Shown: positions 17,040 to 26,045 of the stretch, in pieces | Numbering within the stretch: the stretch's first letter is position 1 | Layout: every line of letters starts with the position of its first letter | Assembly: GCA_021806345.1 (NCBI GenBank) | Contig: JAJZXP010000301.1 | Location: 1 to 64,000, forward strand | Reading direction: 5' to 3' | Source of the DNA: Thermoplasmata archaeon | GTDB taxonomy: Archaea; Thermoplasmatota; Thermoplasmata; Thermoplasmatales; Thermoplasmataceae | DNA: 64,000 bases | Translations under genes and position numbers: made by a program | The notes under the pieces: model-generated | What the model was told of the DNA's origin: nothing | Seen by the model: only the letters and a program-made list of their open reading frames with translations | Database searches by the model: none

Positions 17040-17824
17040 TGCCTAAGGACGCGAGTGGAATTCTTTCGGAAATTAAGAAAGGACACATTGAAAATGCCCT
17101 TAAAACCGGTTCAAGAGCGGATGGCAGGAAACTTGATCAGCTCAGGGAATTGAGAATAGAAACCAATTATATCCCGAGAGCGCAGGGATCAGCATTTGTG
17201 AACCTTGGGAAAACGAAGGTTGTAGTTGGCATAAAAGTTGAGTCAGGAGAGCCATTTCCCGACACCCCAAATCAGGGAGTTATGACAACAAACGTTGAAA
17301 TGCTGCCAATGGCCTTTCCAACCTTTGAACCTGGCCCACCTAATGAGGAATCCATAGAAGTTGCAAGGGTGGTGGATCGAGGAATTAGAGAAAGCAAGAT
17401 GATTGATCTCCAGAAGTTATGCATAGAGCCTGGCAAGAAAGTCATGATTGTCTTTATTGATATTGATGTCATAGATTATGACGGAAATCTAATAGACGCA
17501 TGCTCCTTGGGTGCAGTTGCTGCTCTGCATTCTGCATACTATAAAGTAGATGAGAACTCTAAGGAGGAAAAATTACCTGTAACATCAATGCCAATTTCAG
17601 TTACAATTTCGAAGATTGGAGAAGAACTGGTGTGTGACCCTGACCTGGAAGAAGAACAAATGGCCAGCGCGAGGCTTACCGTGGCATTAAACGAAAACGG
17701 AAATCTATGCGCAATGCAAAAGGGAAACTTCGGTTCATTTACAATAGATGAAGTTAAAAAGGCAATTGCCATGTCGGAGGTAGCAGGCAACATGACAAGA
17801 GCATATATTAAGCAGGTGATATAG
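17039..17824 (+). CDS. rrp42: Exosome subunit Rrp42
   Basis: A 261-residue RNase PH fold protein, the non-catalytic partner that alternates with Rrp41 in the hexameric ring and contributes to the active site and RNA binding. Signatures are [35 protein letters not shown], the long [10 protein letters not shown] insert typical of Rrp42, and [16 protein letters not shown]. The start ATG overlaps the rrp41 stop by one base; the rpl37ae gene begins one base after its stop codon. Confidence 0.95.
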   Translation: MPKDASGILSEIKKGHIENALKTGSRADGRKLDQLRELRIETNYIPRAQGSAFVNLGKTKVVVGIKVESGEPFPDTPNQGVMTTNVEMLPMAFPTFEPGPPNEESIEVARVVDRGIRESKMIDLQKLCIEPGKKVMIVFIDIDVIDYDGNLIDACSLGAVAALHSAYYKVDENSKEEKLPVTSMPISVTISKIGEELVCDPDLEEEQMASARLTVALNENGNLCAMQKGNFGSFTIDEVKKAIAMSEVAGNMTRAYIKQVI

Positions 17825-17825
17825 A

Positions 17826-18086
17826 ATGTCCAGAAGAACACTTAAAGTAGGTCCGGCTGGAAGATTTGGACCAAGATATGGAGTAACTGTAAGAAAGAAT
17901 TGGAGTGAGATTTATAAGCAGAAGAAGTTGAAATACGAATGCCCAAACTGCAAACAGATAAAGGTGGTAAGAATTGCATCTGGAATCTGGCAATGCAAAC
18001 ATTGTGACTATAAATTTGCGGGTGGTTCGTACAATCCTGAATTCTCACAAAGAGTAAAAGAGGAAATGGTAGACCGTGCAGTATAA
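17826..18086 (+). CDS. rpl37ae: Large-subunit ribosomal protein L37Ae
   Basis: An 86-residue zinc-ribbon ribosomal protein that binds 23S rRNA. The two CxxC pairs are in YECPNCKQ and WQCKHCDY, and the N-terminus has the usual basic [11 protein letters not shown]. Length and layout match archaeal L37Ae. Its 3' end overlaps the start of rpoP by 11 bases in another frame. Confidence 0.96.
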   Translation: MSRRTLKVGPAGRFGPRYGVTVRKNWSEIYKQKKLKYECPNCKQIKVVRIASGIWQCKHCDYKFAGGSYNPEFSQRVKEEMVDRAV

Positions 18087-18210
18087 ATGCATCAGATGCG
18101 GAAGAATCCTTGAAAAGTCCCTTGGAACAAACGAGATAGAATGTGAATGCGGTTCCAGGATCTTTTTAAAAGAAAGACCGAATGTTGAAAAAGTTACCAA
18201 TTCCAGATGA
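18076..18210 (+). CDS. rpoP: RNA polymerase subunit P (Rpb12-like)
   Basis: A 44-residue protein easily missed because of its size. Beginning at GTG 18076, inside the end of rpl37ae, it reads [12 protein letters not shown], then [14 protein letters not shown], the zinc ribbon and basic segment of archaeal RpoP. It bridges subunits D and B in RNA polymerase. Its TGA stop overlaps the pus10 ATG as ATGA. Position between rpl37ae and pus10 matches other archaeal genomes. Confidence 0.92.
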   Translation: MQYKCIRCGRILEKSLGTNEIECECGSRIFLKERPNVEKVTNSR

Positions 18211-19376
18211 AAAGTATAAATGAAATTCTAGACATAGCGAAGTCCTTTAAAGTTTGTTCCAGATGTCTTGGTAGATCTTTTGCCCTTGTTGGGCATGGTA
18301 TGGAAAATCAAGACAGGGGAAATGCACTACTATTTGCAGCCTTTTCCCTTGACCTGGATGGATCATTAGTGGAAGAAGATCAATGCTCAATTTGTAGTGG
18401 AATTTTTTCTTTAATGGATGGTTTTGTAGAAGAAATTAAACGGCTGATTGAGCCATATGAATGCAGCTCAATTCTTGTAGGGTCTTCATTTAGCAACAGA
18501 ATAGTTGAAAGGGAAATGGAGTTTCAGAAGATGATGGGGGATAAAGGGGAGCCAATAAGAAAGGAATTTTCAAGACTTATTGGAAAAAGAATCTTTGAGG
18601 AAACATCTATCAATTTTAACAGGGAAACTCCAGACATTATGATAAAGTTGAACGCCGATTATATGTCCATTGATTTACAAATTAAATCATTATTGGTATA
18701 TGGGATATACAGGAAGTTAATCAGAGGAATTCCGCAAACAAAATGGATCAAGTTTTCGGAAGAAACTAGAACAGTCGAAAGTATAATCGGGGAACCACTA
18801 GGTAAACTTTCAGACGGAACTGAATACGTGCTCCACGGAGCTGGAAGGGAAGATGTAGATGTCAGAATGTTGGGAAATGGCAGAGAATTCGTTCTTGAAG
18901 TTAAAAATCCAAAGAGGAGAAACTTGGATCTGGCATTCCTCAAGAATGAAATAAATTCATCCAATATGGGTGTCGAAGTGGATGATCTAAGGTACTGCGA
19001 TAAGAATACCGTCAAGAAGATTAAGGAAGAAAAGAACGTTAAAATATATGAAGCAAAACTCAACATCAAGGGGAAAGATTACCTCCAAAAGGTTGAGGCA
19101 AATTTAGATGAATTAATCGGGAAAGTTATATATCAAAGGACACCATTACGAGTGAGTGTATCCAGAGCAGACCTTGTCAGAGAGAGAAAGGTTTTGGATA
19201 TGAGCGTAAGACTTGACCCTGACGAATCAATAATCTTGACCATAGAAGCAGAAGCAGGAACATACATAAAGGAACTCATCAGTGGAGATGGGGGAAGAAC
19301 TGAACCAAGTCTGTCCGGCAAGATGGGTGAAGAAATCAGGATTGAAGAGCTTGACGTAATCAAAATTAAAAGGTGA
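18207..19376 (+). CDS. pus10: tRNA pseudouridine synthase Pus10
   Basis: A 389-residue enzyme that makes pseudouridine 54 and 55 in the T-loop of archaeal tRNA. The N-terminal zinc/THUMP-like accessory domain has Cys17-x2-Cys20 and Cys60-x2-Cys63. The catalytic domain has GREDVDVRML with Asp216 as the nucleophile, then LEVKNPKRRNLD and, near the end, EAGTYIKELISGDGGRTEPS, the typical Pus10 C-terminal motif. The start overlaps rpoP; L21e follows after four bases. Confidence 0.95.
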   Translation: MKSINEILDIAKSFKVCSRCLGRSFALVGHGMENQDRGNALLFAAFSLDLDGSLVEEDQCSICSGIFSLMDGFVEEIKRLIEPYECSSILVGSSFSNRIVEREMEFQKMMGDKGEPIRKEFSRLIGKRIFEETSINFNRETPDIMIKLNADYMSIDLQIKSLLVYGIYRKLIRGIPQTKWIKFSEETRTVESIIGEPLGKLSDGTEYVLHGAGREDVDVRMLGNGREFVLEVKNPKRRNLDLAFLKNEINSSNMGVEVDDLRYCDKNTVKKIKEEKNVKIYEAKLNIKGKDYLQKVEANLDELIGKVIYQRTPLRVSVSRADLVRERKVLDMSVRLDPDESIILTIEAEAGTYIKELISGDGGRTEPSLSGKMGEEIRIEELDVIKIKR

Positions 19377-19380
19377 ATAT

Positions 19381-19677
19381 ATGGTTAAAATGTCGCACGG
19401 TCCAAGATCTGGTTCAAGAATGACCATGACCAAGAGGCTAAAGGAAAGGGGTATGCCTAGGGTGAATTCGTATATGAAGAAGTTTGACGTTGGTGACTAT
19501 GTCGCTGTAAACATCAACCCGTCAGTTCACAAGGGAATGCCATTTCACAACTTTCAGGGTTATACGGGAGTTATTGAAGGAATGCAGGGAAGATGTTATC
19601 TGCTTGGAGTAAAAGTGGGTGGAGTTAAAAAAACCATTATAGCAGATCCTGTGCATTTGACCAAAATAAAGGCGTAA
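19381..19677 (+). CDS. rpl21e: Large-subunit ribosomal protein L21e
   Basis: A 98-residue basic ribosomal protein. It opens with the family segment SHGPRSGSRMTMTK, has the SH3-like core DVGDYVAVNINPSVHKGMP, and FQGYTGVIEGMQGRCY. Length matches archaeal L21e. It sits between pus10 and rpoF with gaps of four and one bases, the order typical of euryarchaea. Confidence 0.97.
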   Translation: MVKMSHGPRSGSRMTMTKRLKERGMPRVNSYMKKFDVGDYVAVNINPSVHKGMPFHNFQGYTGVIEGMQGRCYLLGVKVGGVKKTIIADPVHLTKIKA

Positions 19678-19678
19678 T

Positions 19679-19987
19679 ATGAAAATAAAATATATCACAA
19701 GTTCTGAAGCAAGAGAGCTTTTGCAAGATAGGAAGGATAGCAGTGCAGATGAAGCAAAGGAATTTGAGTACGCTCGATTATTCTCTCACCTGAGTTCAAA
19801 GGATGCCAAGGAAGCAGTGAAAAAGGTAGAAGAAATGTCCAAATTACCGGAAGAAGTCTGTGTCAAAATAGTCGATTTACTTCCCAATAATGTCGAGCAA
19901 TTTATTGCCATACTTAATTCCTATAAATTGATTGTAGATGACCAAGTTTTAAGTACTATAATTGATTATTTGAAGGGATTACAGTGA
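19679..19987 (+). CDS. rpoF: RNA polymerase subunit F (Rpb4-like)
   Basis: A 102-residue helical protein that pairs with RpoE to form the RNA polymerase stalk. The helical segment EYARLFSHLSSKDAKEAVKKVEE and the HRDC-like C-terminal part (PNNVEQFIAILNSYKLIVDD) fit archaeal RpoF. Sequence conservation in this family is low, so gene order (after rpl21e, before DUF655) adds much of the confidence. Confidence 0.88.
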   Translation: MKIKYITSSEARELLQDRKDSSADEAKEFEYARLFSHLSSKDAKEAVKKVEEMSKLPEEVCVKIVDLLPNNVEQFIAILNSYKLIVDDQVLSTIIDYLKGLQ

Positions 19988-19991
19988 TATT

Positions 19992-20540
19992 ATGGAAGAA
20001 TATGCCTTCATTCTGGATAACCTAAAGCAGGGCAGGGCCAGTGATCATTCATTTAACAGATCTCCCCTTGTGCTAGGGCTCGGGCAATCGGAATTTAAAC
20101 TCCTTGAAATGATACCTAAGGAAGGTGCAATCATAACTGTTGGAGACCGGGTATACATAGGCAAGGAGTTGGAAAAGAGGGACAAGATAATGACCGTTAA
20201 ACGAAGAATCGGTTACGACGAGTTAACTTCCTCAGCAATTACGGAACTTCCATTTATCCTCGAAAATATCGTGAAGGAAAACGAGAAAAAGTATGTGGAT
20301 TTTTTCAACAGGGCAGATTCCATAAATGCACGTATGCACACGCTTGAGCTGTTACAGGGGTTGGGAAACAAAACCATGTGGGCAATTATCGATGAGAGAA
20401 AGAAAAAACCTTTTGATTCATTCAAGGATCTTACGGAAAGGGTTAAAACAATACATCATCCTGAAAAAATGATTGCATTGAGGATTGTTGAGGAGATCAG
20501 CGAAAAGAACGAAAAATACAGAATCTTCGTAAGACAATGA
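19992..20540 (+). CDS. DUF655 RNA-binding protein
   Basis: A 182-residue archaeal protein of family DUF655. The N-terminal half is an OB/S1-like barrel (GQSEFKLLEMIPKEGAIITVGDRVYIGK). The C-terminal half holds a helix-hairpin-helix-like segment (LLQGLGNKTMWAIIDERKKKPF) followed by FKDLTERVKTIHHPEKMI. The gene is nearly always found between rpoF and ksgA in archaea, suggesting work on rRNA or tRNA; a specific role is not established. The stop overlaps the ksgA start. Confidence 0.9.
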   Translation: MEEYAFILDNLKQGRASDHSFNRSPLVLGLGQSEFKLLEMIPKEGAIITVGDRVYIGKELEKRDKIMTVKRRIGYDELTSSAITELPFILENIVKENEKKYVDFFNRADSINARMHTLELLQGLGNKTMWAIIDERKKKPFDSFKDLTERVKTIHHPEKMIALRIVEEISEKNEKYRIFVRQ

Positions 20541-21274
20541 AGCAATATAGTAGAAAATATGGCCAGGTATTTCTAGTTAATAATGAAGTGGCCAAATTCG
20601 AAGTTTCCCTTCTGGATGAAGGTCAACGTGTTTTGGAGATAGGACCTGGAACGGGAATACTTACCGAACTGCTGCTTGAAAAATTTCCAAAGGTCACTGT
20701 CATTGAAAGCGATCATAGATTTATTGATATCCTGAAAGCAAAGTTTTTTGATATGGTTTCTTCAGGAAGATTATCCATAATTCACGGCAATTTCTTAGAA
20801 TACAATACTCTGGATTATGAACAGATCATAGGGAACATCCCCTATCACATTTCCTCTCAAATTGTTCAAAAACTTACCAGTATGAATTTCAAGAAGGCAG
20901 TAATAATGGTTCAGAAGGAATTTGCACAGACAATAATGGCCAGAGCATCAACCTCGTTTTATACAAAGTTGAGTGTATTCGCTCAGACCAGGTTTAACCT
21001 TTCACTGGAAAGAACAATTAGTGCAAGTAATTTTAATCCACAACCATCGGTCGATAGCGCAATTATAAGTCTTTATCCTAAGAATTATAGTTATTCACAC
21101 ATGGAAGATTACGGAGAGGTAATGCTAGGCAAATTATTCTCTCAAAAGAGGAAAAAGATAAAAAACGTAATGCCAAATGCCCCTCTGGATAAAATGGAGT
21201 TAAGAATAGATCAATTGAGTCCAGAAGAAATTATGGAAATGCTAGATCAGTCTTACAAAAAATCGAAGAATTAA
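20537..21274 (+). CDS. rsmA: rRNA small-subunit adenine dimethyltransferase KsgA/Dim1
   Basis: A 245-residue SAM-dependent enzyme that dimethylates two adjacent adenines in the terminal 16S helix. Motif I is VLEIGPGTGILTE, the acidic motif II is VIESD, and the catalytic motif IV is GNIPYHISS. The basic C-terminal domain (FSQKRKKIKNVMPN) binds rRNA. Length is slightly under the bacterial norm and normal for archaea. It is the last gene of the superoperon and overlaps DUF655 by four bases. Confidence 0.95.
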   Translation: MKQYSRKYGQVFLVNNEVAKFEVSLLDEGQRVLEIGPGTGILTELLLEKFPKVTVIESDHRFIDILKAKFFDMVSSGRLSIIHGNFLEYNTLDYEQIIGNIPYHISSQIVQKLTSMNFKKAVIMVQKEFAQTIMARASTSFYTKLSVFAQTRFNLSLERTISASNFNPQPSVDSAIISLYPKNYSYSHMEDYGEVMLGKLFSQKRKKIKNVMPNAPLDKMELRIDQLSPEEIMEMLDQSYKKSKN

Positions 21275-21276
21275 GA

Positions 21277-21381
21277 CTAATCGAAAGCGCAACCGCACTG
21301 TATCGCTTCTATCTCTTCTTCATACTCGGCTTTACACATTCTGCACTCGTAGAGTCCATTTTCCATTTTCAAATTACTCAT
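21277..21381 (-). CDS. Tiny zinc-ribbon-like protein (34 residues)
   Basis: On the minus strand ATG 21381 opens MSNLKMENGLYECRMCKAEY, an acidic stretch, then IQCGCAFD and a stop. The CxxC and CxC pairs could hold one metal ion. The stop comes two bases after the convergent ksgA stop. The layout (short tail, CxxC, acidic linker, CxC) is like many unannotated archaeal mini zinc-fingers. The coding potential rests only on the cysteine pattern and start/stop. Confidence 0.5.
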   Translation of the reverse strand: MSNLKMENGLYECRMCKAEYEEEIEAIQCGCAFD

Positions 21382-21469
21382 ATCAAGAAAGATGTTTTTT
21401 AGAATATAAATTTTGCTTAAGTTGGTTTCGACAAATGTATTATAACTAAGTCAATTGTGTTTTAAAAAA

Positions 21470-22288
21470 TTATTTGTTGGAATTTTCCCCGCTCTTCTGG
21501 TTTTTCTGCTGCTGAATTTTTGCAAATTCGGAAATTCCAAAGTTGCTAACCCCTGCAGTTAGAGTATTTGCTGGAATCATCATAAGGGTTCCTTTTCCTT
21601 CCAATCCTATTTCATAAAGTATGTTCATCCACCTGAGCTGAAGGGCTTGGGGGTTTTCCACATACATTTTTGAAGCTTCCACCATCTTTCCGGCCGCCTC
21701 TACTTCTGCCAGCGCGAGTGTAACTCTTGATCTCCTTTCCCTTTCGGCGGATGCTTGTCTTGACATAGCTTCCTGCAACGACTGTGGGACAACCACATCC
21801 CTTATTTCTACAGATGATACTTTAACTCCCCAATGTTCAGTCTTCTCATCTATTATCGCTCTTGCACCTTCTCCCACTTTTTCTCTTTCCGAGAGAATCT
21901 CGTCGAAAGAATATTTTCCAATGACCTCCCTCAATGTTGTCTGTGCAGACAATGAGGTGGCACTTGCGAAGTTTTCGATGTTTAAAACAGACTTTTGTGG
22001 GTCGATTACCTGATAATACATAACCGAATCACAGTTCACTGGAACATTATCATTTGTGAACGTAGCATCCGTTTTAAAAGCTACAGCCTGAATCCTCAAA
22101 CTTATTACCACAGGTATCCTGCTTATGAACGGTGTCACATAGATAATTCCTGGTCCCTTAATACCCGAAAATCTACCTAATGTAAGAACTGGAGCTCTCT
22201 CCCATTCCCTCAAAATATGCAATCCAGAAAGCATTATAAGAGCTATTACTATTATAATGAATATCAGAAATATTTCAACTGCACTCAT
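21470..22288 (-). CDS. Stomatin/slipin-type SPFH membrane protein
   Basis: A 272-residue band-7 protein. One N-terminal membrane hairpin/helix (~4-24, IFLIFIIIVIALIMLSGL) is followed by the SPFH domain (~30-180) with REWERAPVLTLGRFSGIKGPG, VPVNCDSVMYYQVIDPQ and VSSVEIRDVVVPQSLQEAM, then a coiled coil (ASAERERRSRVTLALAEVEAAG). Slipins organise membrane microdomains and associate with NfeD or proteases; no nfeD lies next to it here. The gene stands alone, divergent from the 22381 gene. Confidence 0.92.
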   Translation of the reverse strand: MSAVEIFLIFIIIVIALIMLSGLHILREWERAPVLTLGRFSGIKGPGIIYVTPFISRIPVVISLRIQAVAFKTDATFTNDNVPVNCDSVMYYQVIDPQKSVLNIENFASATSLSAQTTLREVIGKYSFDEILSEREKVGEGARAIIDEKTEHWGVKVSSVEIRDVVVPQSLQEAMSRQASAERERRSRVTLALAEVEAAGKMVEASKMYVENPQALQLRWMNILYEIGLEGKGTLMMIPANTLTAGVSNFGISEFAKIQQQKNQKSGENSNK

Positions 22289-22380
22289 AAATCGTATATG
22301 CCAAAACTACTAATTAACAATTTCCTTCCCACCAGATCATAACGGATTTTAACAATAATGTTATACCCTAGTGTTAGGAC

Positions 22381-22992
22381 TTGAGCTTGGATAAAATAAC
22401 ACACATACTAAAAGAAGGAAATTTTATTAGCATAGAGATCAATAATACCAAGAAAAGATTCATGCAGATTTTCAGCAAGATGGAATTTGTATCATCATAC
22501 GGAGTAATCATTAATTTAACCAAAACTACAAGGACGAAGAAAATTTCCATATCCACATCAAGTTATCTCTATAATGGAAATGACGAAGATTTTAACAATT
22601 ACATTAACCAACGAAGCAAAATCTACAGTCAAAAGGAGGTAAGCAAAAGTGAAAATGTTTTCCTTGAGGAGTATGAATACCTGCTAAAGCATAATACCAA
22701 TAAGGAAATAAAAATAGATTCAGTGTCTTTATGGAAGAATAAGGAAGTTATGAAAATCATAGACGAATGCAAAACTAGGACTGTACTTCTGTTTGGTTTC
22801 AATTCAGATAGTGAAATTCTAGTAAATGCCATTGAAGCAATGGAAAATGGTTTTGTTCCAATTGTGGTCTCAGATGGTGTCTCATGCCCGTCTGAAAGGA
22901 GACATTTTTCTTCCCTTGAAGTGATAAGTAGGTTCTCATATATACTCGATAGCAGGGACATCCTTGAAATAATGGAGAATGAAGCTAAATGA
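22381..22992 (+). CDS. Isochorismatase-fold protein lacking the catalytic cysteine
   Basis: A 203-residue protein. The C-terminal third (TVLLFGFNSDSEILVNAIEA, then PIVVSDGVSCPSERRH and SSLEVISRFSYILD) follows the cysteine-hydrolase (isochorismatase) end, where active enzymes have GxxTDVCVxxTA. Here the Cys position is Ser/Glu (NSDSEI), so hydrolysis is unlikely. The N-terminal 130 residues are not recognisable. The start is TTG 22381 (no nearby ATG). The stop overlaps the start of the P-loop kinase gene as ATGA, linking it to the mevalonate genes, but no role there is known. Confidence 0.5.
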   Translation: MSLDKITHILKEGNFISIEINNTKKRFMQIFSKMEFVSSYGVIINLTKTTRTKKISISTSSYLYNGNDEDFNNYINQRSKIYSQKEVSKSENVFLEEYEYLLKHNTNKEIKIDSVSLWKNKEVMKIIDECKTRTVLLFGFNSDSEILVNAIEAMENGFVPIVVSDGVSCPSERRHFSSLEVISRFSYILDSRDILEIMENEAK

Positions 22993-23600
22993 ATAACGTA
23001 CCCGTGATTTTGATTGGTGGGATACCGGGAGTTGGAAAAACAAGTATTTCCGGACATATAGCAAGAGAACTAAAAATAAATATTGTAATGTCCGGCGACT
23101 ATATCAGAGAATCAATCAGAGCCATTTTACCTGACGATAATATTCTCAAATTCAGTGTTTATGATTCATGGAAACCCTTTGGAGATGAAACGCGGGAAAA
23201 TATAATAAAGGGATTCAGGGAACAGGGGAAAATAGTAAATAAAGCTACGGATCAAGTAATGAGGAGAGCAATTAAGGATGGAGAACCAATGATAATAGAA
23301 ACCCTGTATTTCCTTCCAGATCAGTTTCCAGAGATAATAAAGGAAATTTTGCCGCTATATATTTACATAGACTCAGAAAAGGTGCACAGGGAAAGATTAG
23401 ATCAAAGACAGAACTTCACGCACTTCGGTTCCCCAGGTCAACGACTCTCAAGCAATCTTCACAGGTATAAAATAATGATGGAGGAATCCCTGAAACTATG
23501 TGATTCGTTCGAAATTCCAAAATTCAACAATTTGAATTACGAAGATACAAGGGAACAGGTCACAAATTTTGTTAAACAAAGGGTGAAAGTAAGATGGTAG
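22989..23600 (+). CDS. P-loop kinase, probably mevalonate-3-phosphate 5-kinase
   Basis: A 203-residue small-molecule kinase. The Walker A motif is GGIPGVGKT (residues 10-18), the second acidic strand is MIIETLYFLP, and an arginine-rich lid is HRERLDQRQNF. The family includes 2-phosphoglycerate kinase-like proteins. In Thermoplasma acidophilum a P-loop kinase phosphorylates mevalonate 3-phosphate at position 5 in the modified mevalonate pathway. I assign that role because the next gene, overlapping by seven bases, is a decarboxylase of the same pathway. Biochemical 2-phosphoglycerate kinase activity remains an alternative. Confidence 0.6.
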   Translation: MNNVPVILIGGIPGVGKTSISGHIARELKINIVMSGDYIRESIRAILPDDNILKFSVYDSWKPFGDETRENIIKGFREQGKIVNKATDQVMRRAIKDGEPMIIETLYFLPDQFPEIIKEILPLYIYIDSEKVHRERLDQRQNFTHFGSPGQRLSSNLHRYKIMMEESLKLCDSFEIPKFNNLNYEDTREQVTNFVKQRVKVRW

Positions 23601-24664
23601 AATTTAAACGAGAATCCGAGGAACTTGAGCGGATCCTCCTAAATGAGTCAAAACTGGCTTTTGGATATAGAGAACCTTTAATGGATGTCAAAAATGAAAT
23701 TTTTTTCGGAAGTGGAAATGGAATTACCGGTATTGAAAAGTTTCTGGGCTACAATGACGCAAAGCAAAACGTCGCAAACTTTCCGTCCATATCATTAACA
23801 CACGATTTTGTTACCGTTGAAGCAGCAGTTAGAATCAGCGAAAAAGATAGGATATTTGTAGATGGAAGAGAGGACCAAAATCACGCAAGGAGAGCAATTA
23901 AAGCACTTGACATTTTTAGGGAAATGTTCGGTTTAAAAGAGCATTTTGCATTTTACTTGAGAAGGCATAAGAAATATGAAAAAGCCAAAGGCATGGGTGA
24001 GTCCGCGGCTTTCGCATCTGCAACATCATACGCACTTTGCAGTCTCGCATTCAAAAATCCCAATCCTGATATCGTATCTGCTGTCGCAAGACTTGTATCC
24101 GGGTCAGGTTCAAGGGCAGCCGTATATGGGGTTGGATTATGGTTGTCATATGAAGGCATTGACAGTCACAGGAATCATGCTGTGAGAGTTAAGGAGGATT
24201 TAGGACAATATAAAATTGCAGCTTTTCCAAGGGAAAGCGCGATAAAAACAGAAAACATGCATGGTTTGGCCACTGACTCGCTTTTTTACAACTCGTGGGC
24301 GAAAAACAAGTTTAATGAAATTACAAATCTTATCAGAAACAATTTCAAACCAGAACTGCTTGCAGAAAGATCAATGAAGGACATGCTCCTGATGCACTCA
24401 GTGCTGATGAGTCAGGGGATCAGAATTCTTGACAGGAAAATGTTTGATCTAATTGATTTATCAAAAGGTTCCAATGGTTCGCTTTATGTCACAGCAGACA
24501 CGGGTCCCACTCCTGTATTGTTGTATAGCGATGAAGAATTATTAAAAAAAGCAGAATATGTAATGGGATCCAAATCTGTTAAGGGGAATCTGGTGAACCA
24601 GCCAATTGCTATAACTTCGGATTTTCAAAAGGAAGCTGAAAATGGATTGCTTAAAAATCCATAA
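23594..24664 (+). CDS. Mevalonate 3,5-bisphosphate decarboxylase-type GHMP enzyme
   Basis: A 356-residue relative of diphosphomevalonate decarboxylase. KGMGESAAFASATSYAL replaces the usual ATP-binding GLASSAAGFAA, SGSGSRAAVYG (169-179) matches the SGSASR-S motif, and YVTADTGPTPVLLY keeps the catalytic Asp302 of decarboxylases. In Thermoplasma the family split into mevalonate 3-kinase, which I recall lacks that Asp, and an ATP-independent decarboxylase that keeps it; the present protein fits the latter and makes isopentenyl phosphate. The altered ATP loop agrees with no need for ATP. It is translationally coupled to the kinase upstream. Confidence 0.75.
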   Translation: MVEFKRESEELERILLNESKLAFGYREPLMDVKNEIFFGSGNGITGIEKFLGYNDAKQNVANFPSISLTHDFVTVEAAVRISEKDRIFVDGREDQNHARRAIKALDIFREMFGLKEHFAFYLRRHKKYEKAKGMGESAAFASATSYALCSLAFKNPNPDIVSAVARLVSGSGSRAAVYGVGLWLSYEGIDSHRNHAVRVKEDLGQYKIAAFPRESAIKTENMHGLATDSLFYNSWAKNKFNEITNLIRNNFKPELLAERSMKDMLLMHSVLMSQGIRILDRKMFDLIDLSKGSNGSLYVTADTGPTPVLLYSDEELLKKAEYVMGSKSVKGNLVNQPIAITSDFQKEAENGLLKNP

Positions 24665-24694
24665 CAAATTTAAGCGTGTTAACAATCAAATATC

Positions 24695-26011
24695 ATGTCT
24701 ATTGAAACAATAAATCCCTATGATAACAGCAAAATAAGGGCATTTGAAGAAGATAATGAAGAAAAAGTAAAAAAAATTTTTGATAAAATTAGAGACGAGT
24801 CTAAGGAATGGAGAAAAAGTATTGACGAGAGAATAGAATTTCTAAAAAAGACCGTAATTCCAGGATTTAAAAGGGAAAAAGAGAACCTTGCCAAACTCAT
24901 GTCCTCCGAAATGGGTAAACCAATTACACAGAGCAAGGCAGAAATTGACAAAAGCATTTCAATGGCAGAATTTTTCTGCGAAGAAGGCAAAAAATTTCTG
25001 GGAGATCAGGAAATCCAGACTGAGGCAAGCAAGAGCTTTGTTCATTTTGAGCCACTTGGCACAGTCTATTTAGTGATGCCGTGGAATTTCCCACTATGGC
25101 AGGCTATGAGAGCTGCGATACCCGCAATGGTGGCCGGAAATGCAATAGTTCTGAAGCATGCATCAATTGTAACTGGGAGTGCACTCAAAATGGAGGAAAT
25201 TTTTGGCTCTCAATTCTTCAAAGTAATTAAGGTACCAGGAAGTAAGGCATTAAATGCAATAAAATACTCAGATGGTGTATCATTCACAGGTTCAGAAAAA
25301 GCGGGATCTGCTCTGGCAGCGGAAGCTGGAAGATGGATCAAAAAGTCCGTTCTTGAACTGGGAGGTTCAGATCCATTCATAGTGCTTGATGATGCAGACC
25401 TTGAAGAGACCGCAAAACAGAGCGCATTTGCGAGATTACAGAACAATGGTCAGAGTTGTATCGCGTCGAAAAGGTTCATTGTGAGCAGTAAAGTTTCAGA
25501 AAATTTCTATGAAATAATGAAGGAAAATTTTGCCAAATCCGTTATTGGAAATCAATTGGAAGACCGCACCTTTATAGGTCCACTTTCTTCTGCATCCCAA
25601 GCCGACACAGTACGGAAGCAGATCAAAGAACTTTCAACGAAAGGTAAAGTGGATGAACTTGGAGAATCCAGGGGAAACGTGATAGCGCCAACAATTGTGA
25701 AAACCAGTTTCTCATACCAGGACGAAGTTTTCGGCCCAGTCGCCATATTTAAGGAATTCAAGGACCTGAAAGAAGCTGCCAGTTTGGCCAATGAAACTGG
25801 TTTTGGGCTGGGGTCAAGTATATGGGGTTCCACAGATCAGGCCCAAAAATTGATCCCAATGATTCAATCAGGTATGGTTTATGTTAACAAGGTCGTAGCA
25901 TCAGATTCCAGGCTTCCATTTGGGGGGATTAAGAAGAGTGGTTATGGTCGCGAACTTTCTAAGTTTGGAATTTTGGAATTTACAAATTTCAAAACAGTAT
26001 GGATAAAGTAA
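24695..26011 (+). CDS. NAD(P)-dependent aldehyde dehydrogenase
   Basis: A 438-residue aldehyde dehydrogenase. The catalytic Cys255 is in NNGQSCIASKR, the general base Glu221 in LELGGSDPF, and Asn131 in PWNFPLW. It resembles the short succinate-semialdehyde dehydrogenase branch. In Thermoplasma and Picrophilus a member of this superfamily oxidises glyceraldehyde in the non-phosphorylating Entner-Doudoroff route, so that is a candidate function. It begins 30 bp after the decarboxylase and 34 bp before the ThDP enzyme, and could be in one transcript with either. Substrate is unproven. Confidence 0.88.
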   Translation: MSIETINPYDNSKIRAFEEDNEEKVKKIFDKIRDESKEWRKSIDERIEFLKKTVIPGFKREKENLAKLMSSEMGKPITQSKAEIDKSISMAEFFCEEGKKFLGDQEIQTEASKSFVHFEPLGTVYLVMPWNFPLWQAMRAAIPAMVAGNAIVLKHASIVTGSALKMEEIFGSQFFKVIKVPGSKALNAIKYSDGVSFTGSEKAGSALAAEAGRWIKKSVLELGGSDPFIVLDDADLEETAKQSAFARLQNNGQSCIASKRFIVSSKVSENFYEIMKENFAKSVIGNQLEDRTFIGPLSSASQADTVRKQIKELSTKGKVDELGESRGNVIAPTIVKTSFSYQDEVFGPVAIFKEFKDLKEAASLANETGFGLGSSIWGSTDQAQKLIPMIQSGMVYVNKVVASDSRLPFGGIKKSGYGRELSKFGILEFTNFKTVWIK

Positions 26012-26045
26012 TAAAGTAGGCAAATCAAAATGGTGGTGAATTAAA

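Noticed and set aside
23594..24664. Classical diphosphomevalonate decarboxylase
   Set aside because: The ATP-binding loop is altered and the coupled kinase is of the Thermoplasma 5-kinase type, so the bisphosphate decarboxylase fits better.
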